Part shown: positions 1 through 8,750 of the stretch, in pieces
How positions within the stretch are numbered: the stretch's first letter is position 1
Layout: each line of letters starts with the position of its first letter
Position numbers and translations under genes: made by a program
Assembly: GCA_040882225.1 (NCBI GenBank)
Contig: JBBEBR010000003.1
Location: 62,001-126,000 of the forward strand
Length of the DNA stretch: 64,000 bases
Reading direction: 5' to 3'
Origin: Gracilimonas sp040882225
GTDB lineage: Bacteria; Bacteroidota; Rhodothermia; Balneolales; Balneolaceae
Notes under the pieces: model-generated
Told to the model about the DNA's origin: nothing
Seen by the model: only the letters and a program-made list of their open reading frames with translations
Database searches by the model: none

Positions 1-270
1 TTGATAGCGGCTCAAAAATATAATCCTGAAATTGAAGTTAATGAAACTCCCACGGAACAAACCTCATTGGCGGATGTTGAAAAAATTAGCATCAACACTG
101 CAAACAATGAAGAGCTACAGTCCTTACCCGGTGTGGGAAAAGCGTATGCTGAACGAATTATTGAGTATAGAAAAACGAATGGCGGTTTTGACACCATTGA
201 AGAGCTTGTTGAAGTGAAAGGTATTGGCAAAACACGGCTTGAAAACATTAAACCATTTATAAAATTATAA
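1..270 (+). CDS. ComEA-like helix-hairpin-helix protein, 3' part
   Basis: Only the C-terminal part lies in the window: the frame is open at base 1 and the TTG there is probably not the true start. The last 60 residues form a tandem helix-hairpin-helix of the ComEA type, with 'INTANNEELQSLPGVG' followed by a second 'IEELVEVKGIGKTRLENI' hairpin. This fold binds the DNA backbone without sequence preference. In ComEA it acts at the cell surface during DNA uptake, but many Bacteroidota proteins carry the domain without any link to competence. The N-terminus, and so any signal peptide or membrane anchor, is missing. The domain is clear; a competence role is inference. Confidence 0.75.
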   Translation: MIAAQKYNPEIEVNETPTEQTSLADVEKISINTANNEELQSLPGVGKAYAERIIEYRKTNGGFDTIEELVEVKGIGKTRLENIKPFIKL

Positions 271-305
271 GTTTAAGCGCTACGCAGAGTGGCTGAAAGG
301 TACAT

Positions 306-1847
306 ATGGCAAAGATTTTATGGGCAGATGACGAAATAGATCAACTGCAATCGCACATTATATTTTTAGAAAAGAAAGGATTTAAAATTACTCCTGTGGC
401 AAATGGTGAAGACGCCGTGAGCATGATTGCCATGGAGCCCTTCGATATCGTTTACCTTGATGAACAGATGCCGGGCATGGATGGCATTCAAACCCTCGAA
501 AAAATAAAAGCCCTGCAACCTTCGCTGCCGGTTGTGATGATCACCAAAAGCGAGGAAGAATCGATAATGGAAGATGCCATCGGAGGCAAAATTTCCGATT
601 ACCTCATAAAACCGGTGAACCCAAATCAGATTCTTCTTACCACAAAACGGCTTTTAGAACGCGCACGCATTCAAACCGAAAAATCTTCGCAGACTTATTT
701 ACGTCAATTCAACGAGATTGCATCGCGCATGCACAAGAGAACCACCTGGCGAGAATGGATTGAAATTTACCGCGAATTAACGGTTTGGCATATCGATCTT
801 GGCGATGGCGACGAAGGATTAAAGCAAGTACTGGACGATCAGTTTCAGCATGCGAATATGGAGTTCGGCAAGTTCGTAGAGCGGGAATATTTGGGATGGC
901 TGAAAAACGGCGAAGACCGTCCGGTGCTTTCTCCCGACATCATCAAAAAATATGTATCTCCCCGCCTCGAAAAGGACGAAAAAGTGATGTTCTTCATCAT
1001 TGACTGTATGCGCTACGATCAATGGCTGGTTTTTGAGCGGCTACTCGCGAATCACTTTTCCATAGAAACCGATTTCTACTATTCTATTTTACCAACGGCT
1101 ACACCGTATTCAAGAAATGCGATTTTTGCGGGATTATATCCCTCCGATATCGAGCGGATGTACCCCGATTTATGGCAGCAGGGACAGGACGAAACTTCCC
1201 TAAACCGCCACGAAGAAGAACTACTGCACAAGCAACTGGAACGTGCCGGCATCGACATCAACTTCAGATACGAGAAAATCCTGAATGCGGACGTCGGCAA
1301 AAAAGTAGCCGATAAAGTGCAGAGTTATGCCCAAAGCAAACTGGCGGCTTTTGTGTTCAACTTTGTGGATACGCTGGTGCATTCCCGGTCCGATTCGGAA
1401 GTAATCAGAGAACTGGCTCCGGATGTTTCGGCCTTTCGGTCTATCACGGAGGCGTGGTTTCAGCACTCGCCGCTGCTTCAAATGCTGAAGGCGCTTTCGA
1501 AAGAAGACATCACGTTGGTGATAACTACTGACCACGGTTCGGTGCGGTCGCTGCGCGATACCAAAGTTTATGGCGATAAAGACACCGCCACCAACCTGCG
1601 CTACAAATACGGCCGCAACCTGAAAGCCGAGGAAGAAAACACCGTGCTTTTTATTAACAATCCGACGGAATACAAGCTTCCGCAGGTGGGGAATATCAAT
1701 AACTATATGATTGCCCGTGAAGATTTTTATTTCGTTTACCCGACCAATTATCACAAATATCAGAACCGGTATAAAGATACTTTTCAGCACGGCGGGGCTT
1801 CCATGGAGGAAATGATTTTGCCGATAGCCACTCTTAAACCCCGATAA
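306..1847 (+). CDS. porX: PorX-type response regulator with PglZ-like phosphatase domain
   Basis: A 513-residue two-domain protein. Residues 1-120 are a CheY-like receiver with the acidic pair D8/D9, phosphoacceptor D52 in 'YLDEQMPGMDG', a switch Thr in 'MITKSEEE' and the conserved Lys in 'YLIKPVNP'. The rest is a PglZ/alkaline-phosphatase-superfamily domain, with metal-site candidates at 'FFIIDCMRYD', 'TTDHGS' and 'FQHGGASMEE'. PorX is the cytoplasmic regulator of type IX secretion and is normally partnered with the kinase PorY. No kinase is adjacent here. The stop is one base before the tsaE start, so the two are probably co-transcribed. The window also holds a T9SS substrate remnant at 56.2 kb, consistent with a T9SS-bearing host. 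Confidence 0.9.
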   Translation: MAKILWADDEIDQLQSHIIFLEKKGFKITPVANGEDAVSMIAMEPFDIVYLDEQMPGMDGIQTLEKIKALQPSLPVVMITKSEEESIMEDAIGGKISDYLIKPVNPNQILLTTKRLLERARIQTEKSSQTYLRQFNEIASRMHKRTTWREWIEIYRELTVWHIDLGDGDEGLKQVLDDQFQHANMEFGKFVEREYLGWLKNGEDRPVLSPDIIKKYVSPRLEKDEKVMFFIIDCMRYDQWLVFERLLANHFSIETDFYYSILPTATPYSRNAIFAGLYPSDIERMYPDLWQQGQDETSLNRHEEELLHKQLERAGIDINFRYEKILNADVGKKVADKVQSYAQSKLAAFVFNFVDTLVHSRSDSEVIRELAPDVSAFRSITEAWFQHSPLLQMLKALSKEDITLVITTDHGSVRSLRDTKVYGDKDTATNLRYKYGRNLKAEEENTVLFINNPTEYKLPQVGNINNYMIAREDFYFVYPTNYHKYQNRYKDTFQHGGASMEEMILPIATLKPR

Positions 1848-1848
1848 G

Positions 1849-2271
1849 GTGCAGGAACTGCTAAGTACTTCGGTGGAACAAACTATGGAGCTGGGTAAGG
1901 AATTCGCGAGCCGGCTAACGCCCGGAGATGTGGTTTGTCTGGACGGCGATCTTGGCGCGGGAAAAACGCATTTTGTGAAAGGCGTGGCTTCTTTTTTTGG
2001 GGTTGATCCCGAGGACGTTCATTCGCCGACCTATACTTTAATCCATGAATATTCGGGCAGTATTCCCGTGTATCATTTTGATTGCTACCGGCTGAAAAAT
2101 GTGGGAGAAGCATTGGAAATAGGAGCAGAGGAATATTTTTATGGAGAGGGTGTTTCGCTTATTGAATGGCCGGAAAAAATAAAAGAATTAATACCTGAAC
2201 AAGCGATTTGGATAAAAATTTCACATCTTGCGAGCCGAAAAAGATCAATTGTCATCCATCAGTTTAAGTGA
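1849..2271 (+). CDS. tsaE: tRNA threonylcarbamoyladenosine biosynthesis ATPase TsaE
   Basis: TsaE (YjeE) is the P-loop ATPase that drives turnover of the TsaB/TsaD/TsaE complex making t6A37 on ANN-decoding tRNAs in the cytoplasm. The Walker A is 'GDLGAGKTHFVKG', followed by the family signature 'SPTYTLIHEY' and 'VYHFDCYRL'. At 140 residues it has normal length. The start is a GTG one base after the porX stop. The stop TGA overlaps the ATG of the next gene by one base, so porX, tsaE and the small downstream gene look translationally coupled. The porX-tsaE pairing links a secretion regulator with an essential tRNA modification factor, probably only by shared transcription. Confidence 0.93.
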   Translation: MQELLSTSVEQTMELGKEFASRLTPGDVVCLDGDLGAGKTHFVKGVASFFGVDPEDVHSPTYTLIHEYSGSIPVYHFDCYRLKNVGEALEIGAEEYFYGEGVSLIEWPEKIKELIPEQAIWIKISHLASRKRSIVIHQFK

Positions 2272-2552
2272 TGTCACTCGCAAAAAGACTTCCATATCGC
2301 CTTGATTTACTCCCGGTAATCCTCCCTTACCACCGCCGGGCAAAAAACAACCTGCAAGCCGGAGACCTCGTGTACTACGGCCCCAGCCCCGAATATTACG
2401 GCATCGGCGAAGTGGTGCAAAAAGTAGAAAAAGTATGCCTGGTCGATTTCCGCGGAACCGGAATGCTCGGCATCCACAAAGACGAACTCCTCGCAAGCTA
2501 CCTCATCCCCATCCATAAGCTCAATTTGACGAATGTGCTGAAAAGTCGGTAA
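2271..2552 (+). CDS. Small hypothetical protein, possible SH3-like barrel
   Basis: A 93-residue protein starting at the ATG that shares its A with the tsaE stop. A GTG three bases earlier is less attractive. The middle, 'LQAGDLVYYGPSPEYYGIGEVVQKVEKVCLVDF', has the alternating pattern of small SH3/KOW-like barrels such as the DUF3553 type. I cannot place it in a family with confidence. The overlap with tsaE suggests translational coupling. It is the last gene before a long repeat-rich gap and the defence cassette, so it marks the edge of the conserved backbone. Confidence 0.6.
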   Translation: MSLAKRLPYRLDLLPVILPYHRRAKNNLQAGDLVYYGPSPEYYGIGEVVQKVEKVCLVDFRGTGMLGIHKDELLASYLIPIHKLNLTNVLKSR

Positions 2553-2573
2553 CGATCACTGATTTCTCTGATT
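2553..2573 (+). repeat. Copy of a 'GATCACTGATTTC(A)CTGATT' repeat
   Basis: This 21-base stretch matches, with about one or two differences, the terminal repeats that bracket the GxxExxY gene at 27542 and 28160. A third related copy lies on the other strand at 13602-13622. Here it begins directly after a stop codon and is not next to a GxxExxY gene. It may be a solo remnant of the same element family. Confidence 0.5.
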
Positions 2574-3118
2574 TTTTTGAGGTATTGGTATTGAGTATTT
2601 CCAACCCCCTTGTACCTAAAACCTTGAGACTTGAACCTGTTTTCCCCCGCCTAGTGACAGCATTCTTTTAAGGCAGGAATGGGGGGTATACATTAAAAGA
2701 TAGGATTTTTGAGGTATTGGTTATTGGGAGATTGGGTTATTTGGATATTGATTATTGAGTATTGGATATTGATCATGACGGGGAAACAGGAGCCTATAGC
2801 TTCGTCTTCCACCGAACCGCTGACAATGAGTGGAAACTACACCTACTACCTCCACGATAAACTGCCCGGGAGTTAGGGATGGTTTTATTCTAGTCAGGCG
2901 AATCTTTGCGAGATGGAATTGAAGATATTTTGCCCGAAGCTCTAAAAAAATCTGAAACCGGAGACCGCAGGGAAAATTGGGTTAGTGAGATTAATTGTGT
3001 GGATATATAATTGCTGGAATTCGCACAACAGCTACTTCAATTAAGCCATTTGCATTTAAATTCTATATTTACTTTATTTGAGCTATATTTTTAATATATA
3101 GGATATATAAGAACTATC
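2574..3118. other. Gene-poor junction with low-complexity repeats and possible gene remnants
   Basis: About 545 bases without a convincing intact gene. Two blocks (about 2570-2600 and 2700-2772) are made of short degenerate 'TATTGG/TATTGA' units. Two short open stretches have protein-like composition. At 2775-2876 there is an ATG-initiated 33-codon frame containing 'NYTYYLHDKLPGS'. At about 2894-3010 a 38-codon frame contains 'RDGIEDILPEAL'. Both could be decayed ends of former genes. The last 60 bases are very AT-rich and probably hold the promoter for the cassette that starts at 3119. The fragments fit a junction where accessory DNA has been gained and lost. Confidence 0.4.
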
Positions 3119-3346
3119 GTGCGAAATAAACGAAATAAATTTATAGAGTTGGCAGAAAAACGTGTCAATAAAGCTATCAAACAACTTCAATTGATTGGAA
3201 ATTTATCTAGCAAGCGGAACTATGAATACGACCAGTCAGATTACAAGAAAATTTTTCGCGCTATAGATGGTGAAGTTAAAAGTATGAAGCAAAAATTTAT
3301 TGATGCTGACAAAGATGATAAATCAAAGTTTAAACTAAAAAGTTAA
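3119..3346 (+). CDS. Small basic hypothetical protein, first gene of the GHKL cassette
   Basis: A 75-residue, Lys/Arg-rich, probably all-helical protein with a GTG start. It has no motif I recognise and no signal peptide or membrane segment. Its stop lies two bases before the ATG of the GHKL ATPase, so it should be co-transcribed and perhaps translationally coupled with it. An alternative is a nucleic-acid-binding or assembly partner of the ATPase, but nothing beyond charge and position supports that. Codon use is AT-rich like the next three genes and unlike porX upstream. Confidence 0.55.
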   Translation: MRNKRNKFIELAEKRVNKAIKQLQLIGNLSSKRNYEYDQSDYKKIFRAIDGEVKSMKQKFIDADKDDKSKFKLKS

Positions 3347-3348
3347 AT

Positions 3349-5262
3349 ATGTGGCTAATTCCTGAATTAAGTCCGAATGAGACAAGGCAACAATCAAAAT
3401 TGGATAGGTTTTTTGACCATCAAACTAAAGCGCAAGCTCTGGTTAGAGAATCTATACAGAATAGTCTCGATGCAGGGATTAGTGAAGAAAAAGCTGTAGA
3501 AATTAAATTTTCGTTTGACAAATTATCGAAAGATATACTCAAGAAATATTTTGATGGTGAAAATCATGATTTAGAAAAACATTTGAATTCTTGTGGAATC
3601 TCTATTCCCTCAAAGTCCATAAGATGTCTTACAATAGAAGACTTTCGTACTGAAGGTTTAACTGGACCGATAGATAACATGGAATATGATGATGAGGATA
3701 ATCCGGTTTCTGGAAATTTTATTGGGTTTTGGTGGTCGGAAGGATTATCGGATAAAAGAAAAGGAAGTGGAGGAAGTCACGGGGTTGGAAAAATAACTCT
3801 TAGTACATCTTCAAATATAAATACTTTTTTTGCTTATACGGTACGAAAAGATGACCCTAGAAAATTGTTAATTGGTTATTCACAGCTCAAATACCATTCG
3901 TTTGACAGGCATCAATTTAAGGGTTATGCCCGATACGGGAAAATAGATAAGAATGAACAAATCTGGCCTTATGATGAAAGAAAAGATTCAAAAATTATTG
4001 AAAAAGCTCAGAATGATTTCAACTTAAAGAGAGCAAATGAAAGCGGTCTTTCGGTAATAATACCAAGTATTGATGATGAAATTGACTTTAAAGCAATTAT
4101 CCAGTCAGTGTTAAAAGAATTTTACGTGCCTTTGATGCGGGGGCAATTAAAAGTTGAAGTTTCTGACTTAACTCAATATTTAAAGATTGAAGAAGACAAT
4201 ATTATTTCAGTTGCAGAAAAATATCTTGAAGATAAAAGAGATAAAGAACTAATAAAGTCAGCTCAAGAAATGCTGAAATTATTAGATTCGAAAATGTTTT
4301 ATCCCAAACATGATTCCGATTTAGGAAAAGTGAGGGGCAGAGAAATTTTACCTGAAGATTTTACTGAACAGGACCTTAAAACAATGCAGCGTAATTATAG
4401 TTTAGGGAAGATGGTTGGAACTACAATACCAGTTAAAGTTAGAATCCAAAATAGAAAATCTGGGAAAGAAGAGTTAAAGAGTTCACGATTTCACATATTT
4501 ATACAAAACAACGAAGACCTAAAGCTGAAAAGAAGTACAAATTACATTCGAGATAAATTGCTTATAAATAGTGAAGGAGCCGGAACGATAAAGCCATTTT
4601 CTGTAGCATTTCTGTATGTTAATGAAACTGAATTGTCGGATTTTCTTAAGTATGCAGAAGATCCTGGACATGAAAGATGGGTATACAAAACCCTTTATGA
4701 AAACGGAAATATTGATACAGAAAATGATACTCCTCTAAGACTTATAAAAAGTTCAATTTCTGATTTTTATAATGTGTTAGCAGGTGTTGGGGAGGACCAA
4801 ATAGTTGATAATGTATTACCTGAGATATTTAATGTGCCAGAAAAGAAAGCTGGTGGACAAAAAGGGGGTACAAGCCCTGACCCAAACCCTGATCCAAAAA
4901 CCAGATCAATAAGTCCTTTTGTAATTTCAAAGCTAAATGGTGGATTTAAAATCAAACAATCCAATGATATCGGACCTCTACTTGATGAAGATTTGATAGC
5001 AATCCCATTCCGTGTCACTATTGAGACTGGTTACTATAAAATTACCGGAGGTGGAGTCACAAAGTATAATTCTATGGATTTTGATTTATCTGATAAAGAT
5101 CAATTTGAAGTCATTCATGAGAACACAAAGTCCATTTCACGAATTGAAAATAAACTTGTGGTTGAAATTACCGCCAATAACTTCTCGATAACAGTTACGG
5201 GATTCGATGAAAACAGGGATTTAGAAATAAAATGTCAACTAAATGAACCAGAGGTTGCCTAA
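3349..5262 (+). CDS. GHKL-type ATPase (MutL/Hsp90-like fold), putative defence ATPase
   Basis: A 637-residue protein whose N-terminus carries the Bergerat-fold signatures. The N-box is 'LVRESIQNSLDAG' (E34, N38, D41), the G1-like box 'LTIEDFRTEGLTG' has D98, and the Gly-rich lid is 'GSGGSHGVGK' (139-148). The centre is a long mixed region. A Gly/Pro linker (about 500-520) leads to a beta-rich C-terminal domain. MutL/MORC-like GHKL ATPases are known from restriction-modification operons, where they are thought to act as ATP-gated clamps or remodellers. This one has no MutL endonuclease motif that I can see and is not a histidine kinase (no H-box). It sits between tightly spaced genes of unknown function and converges on a methyltransferase operon. 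The fold assignment is firm; the role is inferred. Confidence 0.8.
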   Translation: MWLIPELSPNETRQQSKLDRFFDHQTKAQALVRESIQNSLDAGISEEKAVEIKFSFDKLSKDILKKYFDGENHDLEKHLNSCGISIPSKSIRCLTIEDFRTEGLTGPIDNMEYDDEDNPVSGNFIGFWWSEGLSDKRKGSGGSHGVGKITLSTSSNINTFFAYTVRKDDPRKLLIGYSQLKYHSFDRHQFKGYARYGKIDKNEQIWPYDERKDSKIIEKAQNDFNLKRANESGLSVIIPSIDDEIDFKAIIQSVLKEFYVPLMRGQLKVEVSDLTQYLKIEEDNIISVAEKYLEDKRDKELIKSAQEMLKLLDSKMFYPKHDSDLGKVRGREILPEDFTEQDLKTMQRNYSLGKMVGTTIPVKVRIQNRKSGKEELKSSRFHIFIQNNEDLKLKRSTNYIRDKLLINSEGAGTIKPFSVAFLYVNETELSDFLKYAEDPGHERWVYKTLYENGNIDTENDTPLRLIKSSISDFYNVLAGVGEDQIVDNVLPEIFNVPEKKAGGQKGGTSPDPNPDPKTRSISPFVISKLNGGFKIKQSNDIGPLLDEDLIAIPFRVTIETGYYKITGGGVTKYNSMDFDLSDKDQFEVIHENTKSISRIENKLVVEITANNFSITVTGFDENRDLEIKCQLNEPEVA

Positions 5263-5263
5263 T

Positions 5264-6073
5264 ATGAATATTGGGTTAAAAAAAAGTAGAAAGGCAACAT
5301 ATAACTACACCAACAGGGGTACAATTCGGCAAAAACATTGTCACGTAACAATTGCAGGATATTATGATGACCAAATACATATTAAATTATTCCTTGATTT
5401 GGATAAGATAAACTTATTTGAAGACCAAGTATTAGTACTGGAAGCGTTATATGCAGGTATCTATGCCAGAAAAGAAATAATAAATCCTAAGCCAGAAAAT
5501 GATATTTACATGGATGGGTTCCCTGAAAATTCTAATCCATCCTTTCGCCTTAAGTTACTTCCATCCATAACTGAAAATGATGGTAAAATAATTTCCGCAA
5601 CAAAGCTTTTTAAGGCTACAAAATCTGATGAAGAAAGAGAGCTTGAAACCAATTTTTTAAGCTTCAAATACGTCAACACAATAGGAGATTTGGTTTGGAA
5701 GATTAATTGGGATCAAGATGATGGAATGAATCCAGAAATTCTAATTAATGAGGAATTCGCGAAACAATATGACCCTAAGAATGACATTCGATTTCATGCA
5801 CTAATCCTACCTTCAATTATCAAAGAAATTTTACTTGGTATATTTATTCGTTTCAATTCTATTGAAGAAATAGACGAACGTACCCAGGCTTACAGATGGT
5901 TGAAATTTTGTGACAAATTAAACGGTTGGTCTTTACCCAGTGCAGATGAATGGGGTGATTTGAAAAAAAAGATTGTGTTAGCTGAACAGGCTGTTCAAAT
6001 TTTTGCCGATGAAAAATGGCAGTCATTTGGCAATCGAACTCTTCTTCAGAAATTTTTAGCAAAAAAATGGTGA
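5264..6073 (+). CDS. Hypothetical protein of the GHKL cassette
   Basis: A 269-residue protein from the ATG one base after the ATPase stop. An AGAGG at 5250-5254 lies nine bases upstream, so this start is preferred to the earlier in-frame ATG at 5243 that would overlap the ATPase. No family recognised. The first half has alternating hydrophobic strands ('HCHVTIAGYYDDQIHIKLFLDLDKINLF') and the second half is helical. There are no transmembrane segments, no signal peptide and no obvious nuclease triad. Position suggests a subunit or target-recognition partner of the GHKL ATPase. The stop is four bases before the next start. Confidence 0.7.
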   Translation: MNIGLKKSRKATYNYTNRGTIRQKHCHVTIAGYYDDQIHIKLFLDLDKINLFEDQVLVLEALYAGIYARKEIINPKPENDIYMDGFPENSNPSFRLKLLPSITENDGKIISATKLFKATKSDEERELETNFLSFKYVNTIGDLVWKINWDQDDGMNPEILINEEFAKQYDPKNDIRFHALILPSIIKEILLGIFIRFNSIEEIDERTQAYRWLKFCDKLNGWSLPSADEWGDLKKKIVLAEQAVQIFADEKWQSFGNRTLLQKFLAKKW

Positions 6074-6077
6074 GGTT

Positions 6078-6818
6078 ATGGCATCTGTAAAAATCAGAAA
6101 GTTTAATCGTTCAGGACTTCAGGTGTTTGAAGATTTGCTTGATGACTTGATAAGCAATCCTTCACACGCTGAATGGAATACAAGTCTAAAAATGAAAATC
6201 GATAAAATACTTTTTGATAATGAGATCACGTCAGAGTTTGGGGATTATGAAATAGACAGAGACAAAGAGTTTGAGAACAGATATGATTTTGGTGAATACC
6301 TTTATGGTATATTCAAAAGTAAACATGTCGAAAAAGAGATAGGGATGTTATCTTGGCTGGCACTCTTATTTTTTGATCAAATTTGCAAAAAGTCCGGTAA
6401 AAATAATCGTTTGCAAATTTTAAGTAAGTACCGGTATATCCCTGAAATCGAAAATAGCTGGCGCTTTTATCGGCATTTGGTTTTAACTCCAATACTTGTA
6501 TGGCAACGGTTAAAAGAAGACTCGATACTATTGCTATCAAATCCGCTTTACGAAAGTGGGGATGCTGTTGAGCAATTGATGTCCAGACAAGATTTCATTG
6601 CTAATGATAAAATTCTCACTGTTGCAAGAAAATTATACATTGATGAAATTAAGAGAAAACCTAAATCAAGAGCATTTTCAGATTCTGAACCAGGAAATGC
6701 TAAAAGACTTGCAAGAGATATTGTTCCTCAATTATCAATGACTTATGATCTTTATGAGGCACCTGTGAATCAAATTTTAACGCTTTTGCCGGATGAATTT
6801 GATAAATGGAAAAACTAA
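6078..6818 (+). CDS. DUF6339-like hypothetical protein of the GHKL cassette
   Basis: A 246-residue protein with 'GTGAGG' just upstream of its ATG. The segment 'SWRFYRHLVLTPILVWQR', then 'EQLMSRQDFIAND' and the C-terminal 'LSMTYDLYEAPVNQILTLLPDEFDKW', resembles what I remember of the DUF6339 family, which recurs beside restriction-type genes. That match is from memory and should be tested by HMM search. There is no catalytic signature, and the protein is probably mostly helical. Its stop overlaps the stop of the convergent methyltransferase by four bases. That tight tail-to-tail junction suggests the two halves of the cassette have travelled together. Confidence 0.65.
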   Translation: MASVKIRKFNRSGLQVFEDLLDDLISNPSHAEWNTSLKMKIDKILFDNEITSEFGDYEIDRDKEFENRYDFGEYLYGIFKSKHVEKEIGMLSWLALLFFDQICKKSGKNNRLQILSKYRYIPEIENSWRFYRHLVLTPILVWQRLKEDSILLLSNPLYESGDAVEQLMSRQDFIANDKILTVARKLYIDEIKRKPKSRAFSDSEPGNAKRLARDIVPQLSMTYDLYEAPVNQILTLLPDEFDKWKN

Positions 6819-8329
6819 AAAAGATCAGATATATTTTTGGCTATTTGTTTTGCTAACAGAGGCGGCACAGCATTTCCTACTTGAATATATTGTGAAGTTC
6901 TCGGGCCACAGAAGTAATAATTATCAGGAAAAGTCTGAATTCGGGCAGCTTCTCTAACTGTCAAGCTACGGCATTGATTTGGATCATAGTGGATATAGTA
7001 ATGACCATCCTTTGAAATATGACTGGTAATTGTTTTAGCTGGAATGTCCGCTAATTGTACTCTGAAACGATCTGCAAATTTTTTAGTCTTTATTGATTCC
7101 TGTACATTTTTGTGAGCAGGTAATAGTTCCTTTGGGAAATCCCCAAGCTTTGGGGAGCTCTTCTTAACCTTACCATAAGAGGAGACAAATAAATATCTGT
7201 GTAAGTCACTTCCCATATGACCTCTTGATTCGTGATTGGGAGCTCCGCCAATTTTTTCATCATGAAACCACTCAGGTTCATAGTTTATTTTCCGGGCATT
7301 CGCCCTCGCTTTTACAAACTCATTACCTGATCCATTTTGAGGTTCACTAAGATTGTCGATGGTTTTTATTATCTCATTTGCTACATCTTTATCTATTGAA
7401 GCCATAACTCCGTTAAGAGTTATCTCTTTAACCTTTTTGTTCCAGTTTTCCCAGTTATTTTTTTGTTTAGAAAGACCGCTTCTCAGGTTTGGTAAATCAT
7501 CAATCACTTCCTGAATGGGAACAGGATCTTTTTTTTCTAACCTTTCTGGGGGATTGTTATAAAAATCATCTCTAATGCCTAAAAGTATTACGCGGTGTCG
7601 GGCTTGCGGAATCCCATATTCTTCAGACCGGATGATGAAATCTTCAGGTTCAAATTCAGGTTCATCAAAAAGATTATTCCTTGGTTCTTTAACCAGAGAA
7701 AATATTCTATAACCGGGCTTTTTCAGATCACCTATAATTTTTTCAAAGATCGAGTTAGATTTCGATCTGGCCGAGAGCATACCCTTTACATTTTCCATAA
7801 TAAAAACAGCAGGCCTGTGGGCCTCAATAATTCGAAGGTATTGCTTGTATAAATCTACCCTTTCATCTGTTTCTGCATTTAATACGGTTTGCTGTCTCCT
7901 GGATCTTCCAACAACTGAATAGGCCTGACAGGGAGGTCCGCCAGTAAGAATCCAGTTTTTTTCTTCTTTTAAAGCATCTTTTATCCACTCATCTACTAAA
8001 TCTGGTTTTACAGAATCTTTGTCAAAACCAAGCTTAGCAAGTTTGGCTTCATGCCTTGCAGCTTCAGTTTCCTTTTTAAATTTCTCTAAACTATATAGCT
8101 CAGTATCAGATATTTCTCCTCGTAAAACCTGATAATACTCCTTTGGAGCTTCTCCATGTTTGAATTGCCGATAGAAGCTGCGAAGGGTTAATGTTTGATG
8201 AGCAAACTTCTCCATTTCAATTGACAAAACTGTTTTGAAGATCCGTTCTCCATCATCGTCATAAACGGAACTAAATCCTTCTCCTAATCCACCAGGCCCC
8301 GCAAATATATCTACAACCGGAATACTCAT
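6815..8329 (-). CDS. DNA (cytosine-5) methyltransferase
   Basis: A 504-residue C5-methyltransferase. Motif I is 'VDIFAGPGGLGEGF' (6-19), motif IV 'GGPPCQAYSVVGR' has catalytic Cys134, motif VI is 'ENVKGM' (from 179), motif VIII 'QARHRVILLGI', and motif X 'GNAVPP' lies near the C-terminus. The region between VIII and IX is the target-recognition domain; its specificity cannot be read here. It transfers methyl from SAM to C5 of cytosine in duplex DNA. It is the last gene of an HNH-vsr-MTase operon and overlaps vsr by four bases. A long helical insert at about 80-120 separates motif I from IV. The enzyme should protect host DNA in a restriction-type system. Confidence 0.93.
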   Translation of the reverse strand: MSIPVVDIFAGPGGLGEGFSSVYDDDGERIFKTVLSIEMEKFAHQTLTLRSFYRQFKHGEAPKEYYQVLRGEISDTELYSLEKFKKETEAARHEAKLAKLGFDKDSVKPDLVDEWIKDALKEEKNWILTGGPPCQAYSVVGRSRRQQTVLNAETDERVDLYKQYLRIIEAHRPAVFIMENVKGMLSARSKSNSIFEKIIGDLKKPGYRIFSLVKEPRNNLFDEPEFEPEDFIIRSEEYGIPQARHRVILLGIRDDFYNNPPERLEKKDPVPIQEVIDDLPNLRSGLSKQKNNWENWNKKVKEITLNGVMASIDKDVANEIIKTIDNLSEPQNGSGNEFVKARANARKINYEPEWFHDEKIGGAPNHESRGHMGSDLHRYLFVSSYGKVKKSSPKLGDFPKELLPAHKNVQESIKTKKFADRFRVQLADIPAKTITSHISKDGHYYIHYDPNQCRSLTVREAARIQTFPDNYYFCGPRTSQYIQVGNAVPPLLAKQIAKNISDLF

Positions 8330-8748
8330 TTATTTTTTTCTATTTCATCAACTAAATTCAACAATGTCTCTTCACTCTTATCTGGCTTCAGCTCACATTC
8401 CCAAACCACAATTACATTCCACCCCAATTCTTTTAATGCCTGGATGTGCTTTTCATCCCGTTCTTTATTTCCGAATAATTTTTCTTTCCAGAATTCTGTA
8501 CGTGATTCTGGAATTTTAAAGTATTTACACCCTTCATGAGCATGCCAGAAACATCCGTGCACAAAGATAACAGAATTATATTTAGGTAAAACCAAATCCG
8601 GCTTGCCTGGCAACTCTTTTACGTGAAGGCGGTATCTGAACCCGTTGGCATGAAGAAACTTACGAACCAGCATCTCAGGCTTGGTATCCTTGCCTTTAAT
8701 CTGGCTCATATTATAACTGCGGGTTTCTGGCTCGTGTACATCTGCCAT
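8326..8748 (-). CDS. vsr: Very short patch repair endonuclease Vsr
   Basis: At 140 residues it has normal length. It starts with the family-typical 'MSQIKGKDTKPEMLVRK', then carries the catalytic core 'GKPDLVLPKYNSVIFVHGCFWHAH', which supplies the metal-binding Asp and the His pair. The C-terminal half has the usual 'RDEKHIQALKELGWNVIVVWECEL'. Vsr nicks 5' of the T in T:G mismatches arising from deamination of 5-methylcytosine, so it is commonly paired with C5-methyltransferases. Here it overlaps the methyltransferase by four bases and follows the HNH gene after two bases, all on one transcript. Vsr need not be the restricting nuclease; the HNH enzyme is the better candidate. Confidence 0.95.
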   Translation of the reverse strand: MADVHEPETRSYNMSQIKGKDTKPEMLVRKFLHANGFRYRLHVKELPGKPDLVLPKYNSVIFVHGCFWHAHEGCKYFKIPESRTEFWKEKLFGNKERDEKHIQALKELGWNVIVVWECELKPDKSEETLLNLVDEIEKNK

Positions 8749-8750
8749 AA

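Noticed and set aside
283..302. 'GCAGAGTGGCTGAAAGGT' resembles the first arm of a tRNA-Ser or tRNA-Leu gene.
   Set aside because: No acceptor, anticodon or T arm follows; the porX start codon comes immediately. Chance similarity.
3349..5262. The GHKL protein as a sensor histidine kinase or as MutL itself.
   Set aside because: There is no H-box, no sensor or membrane region, no MutL-type dimerisation/endonuclease motif, and the gene neighbours are of restriction type.
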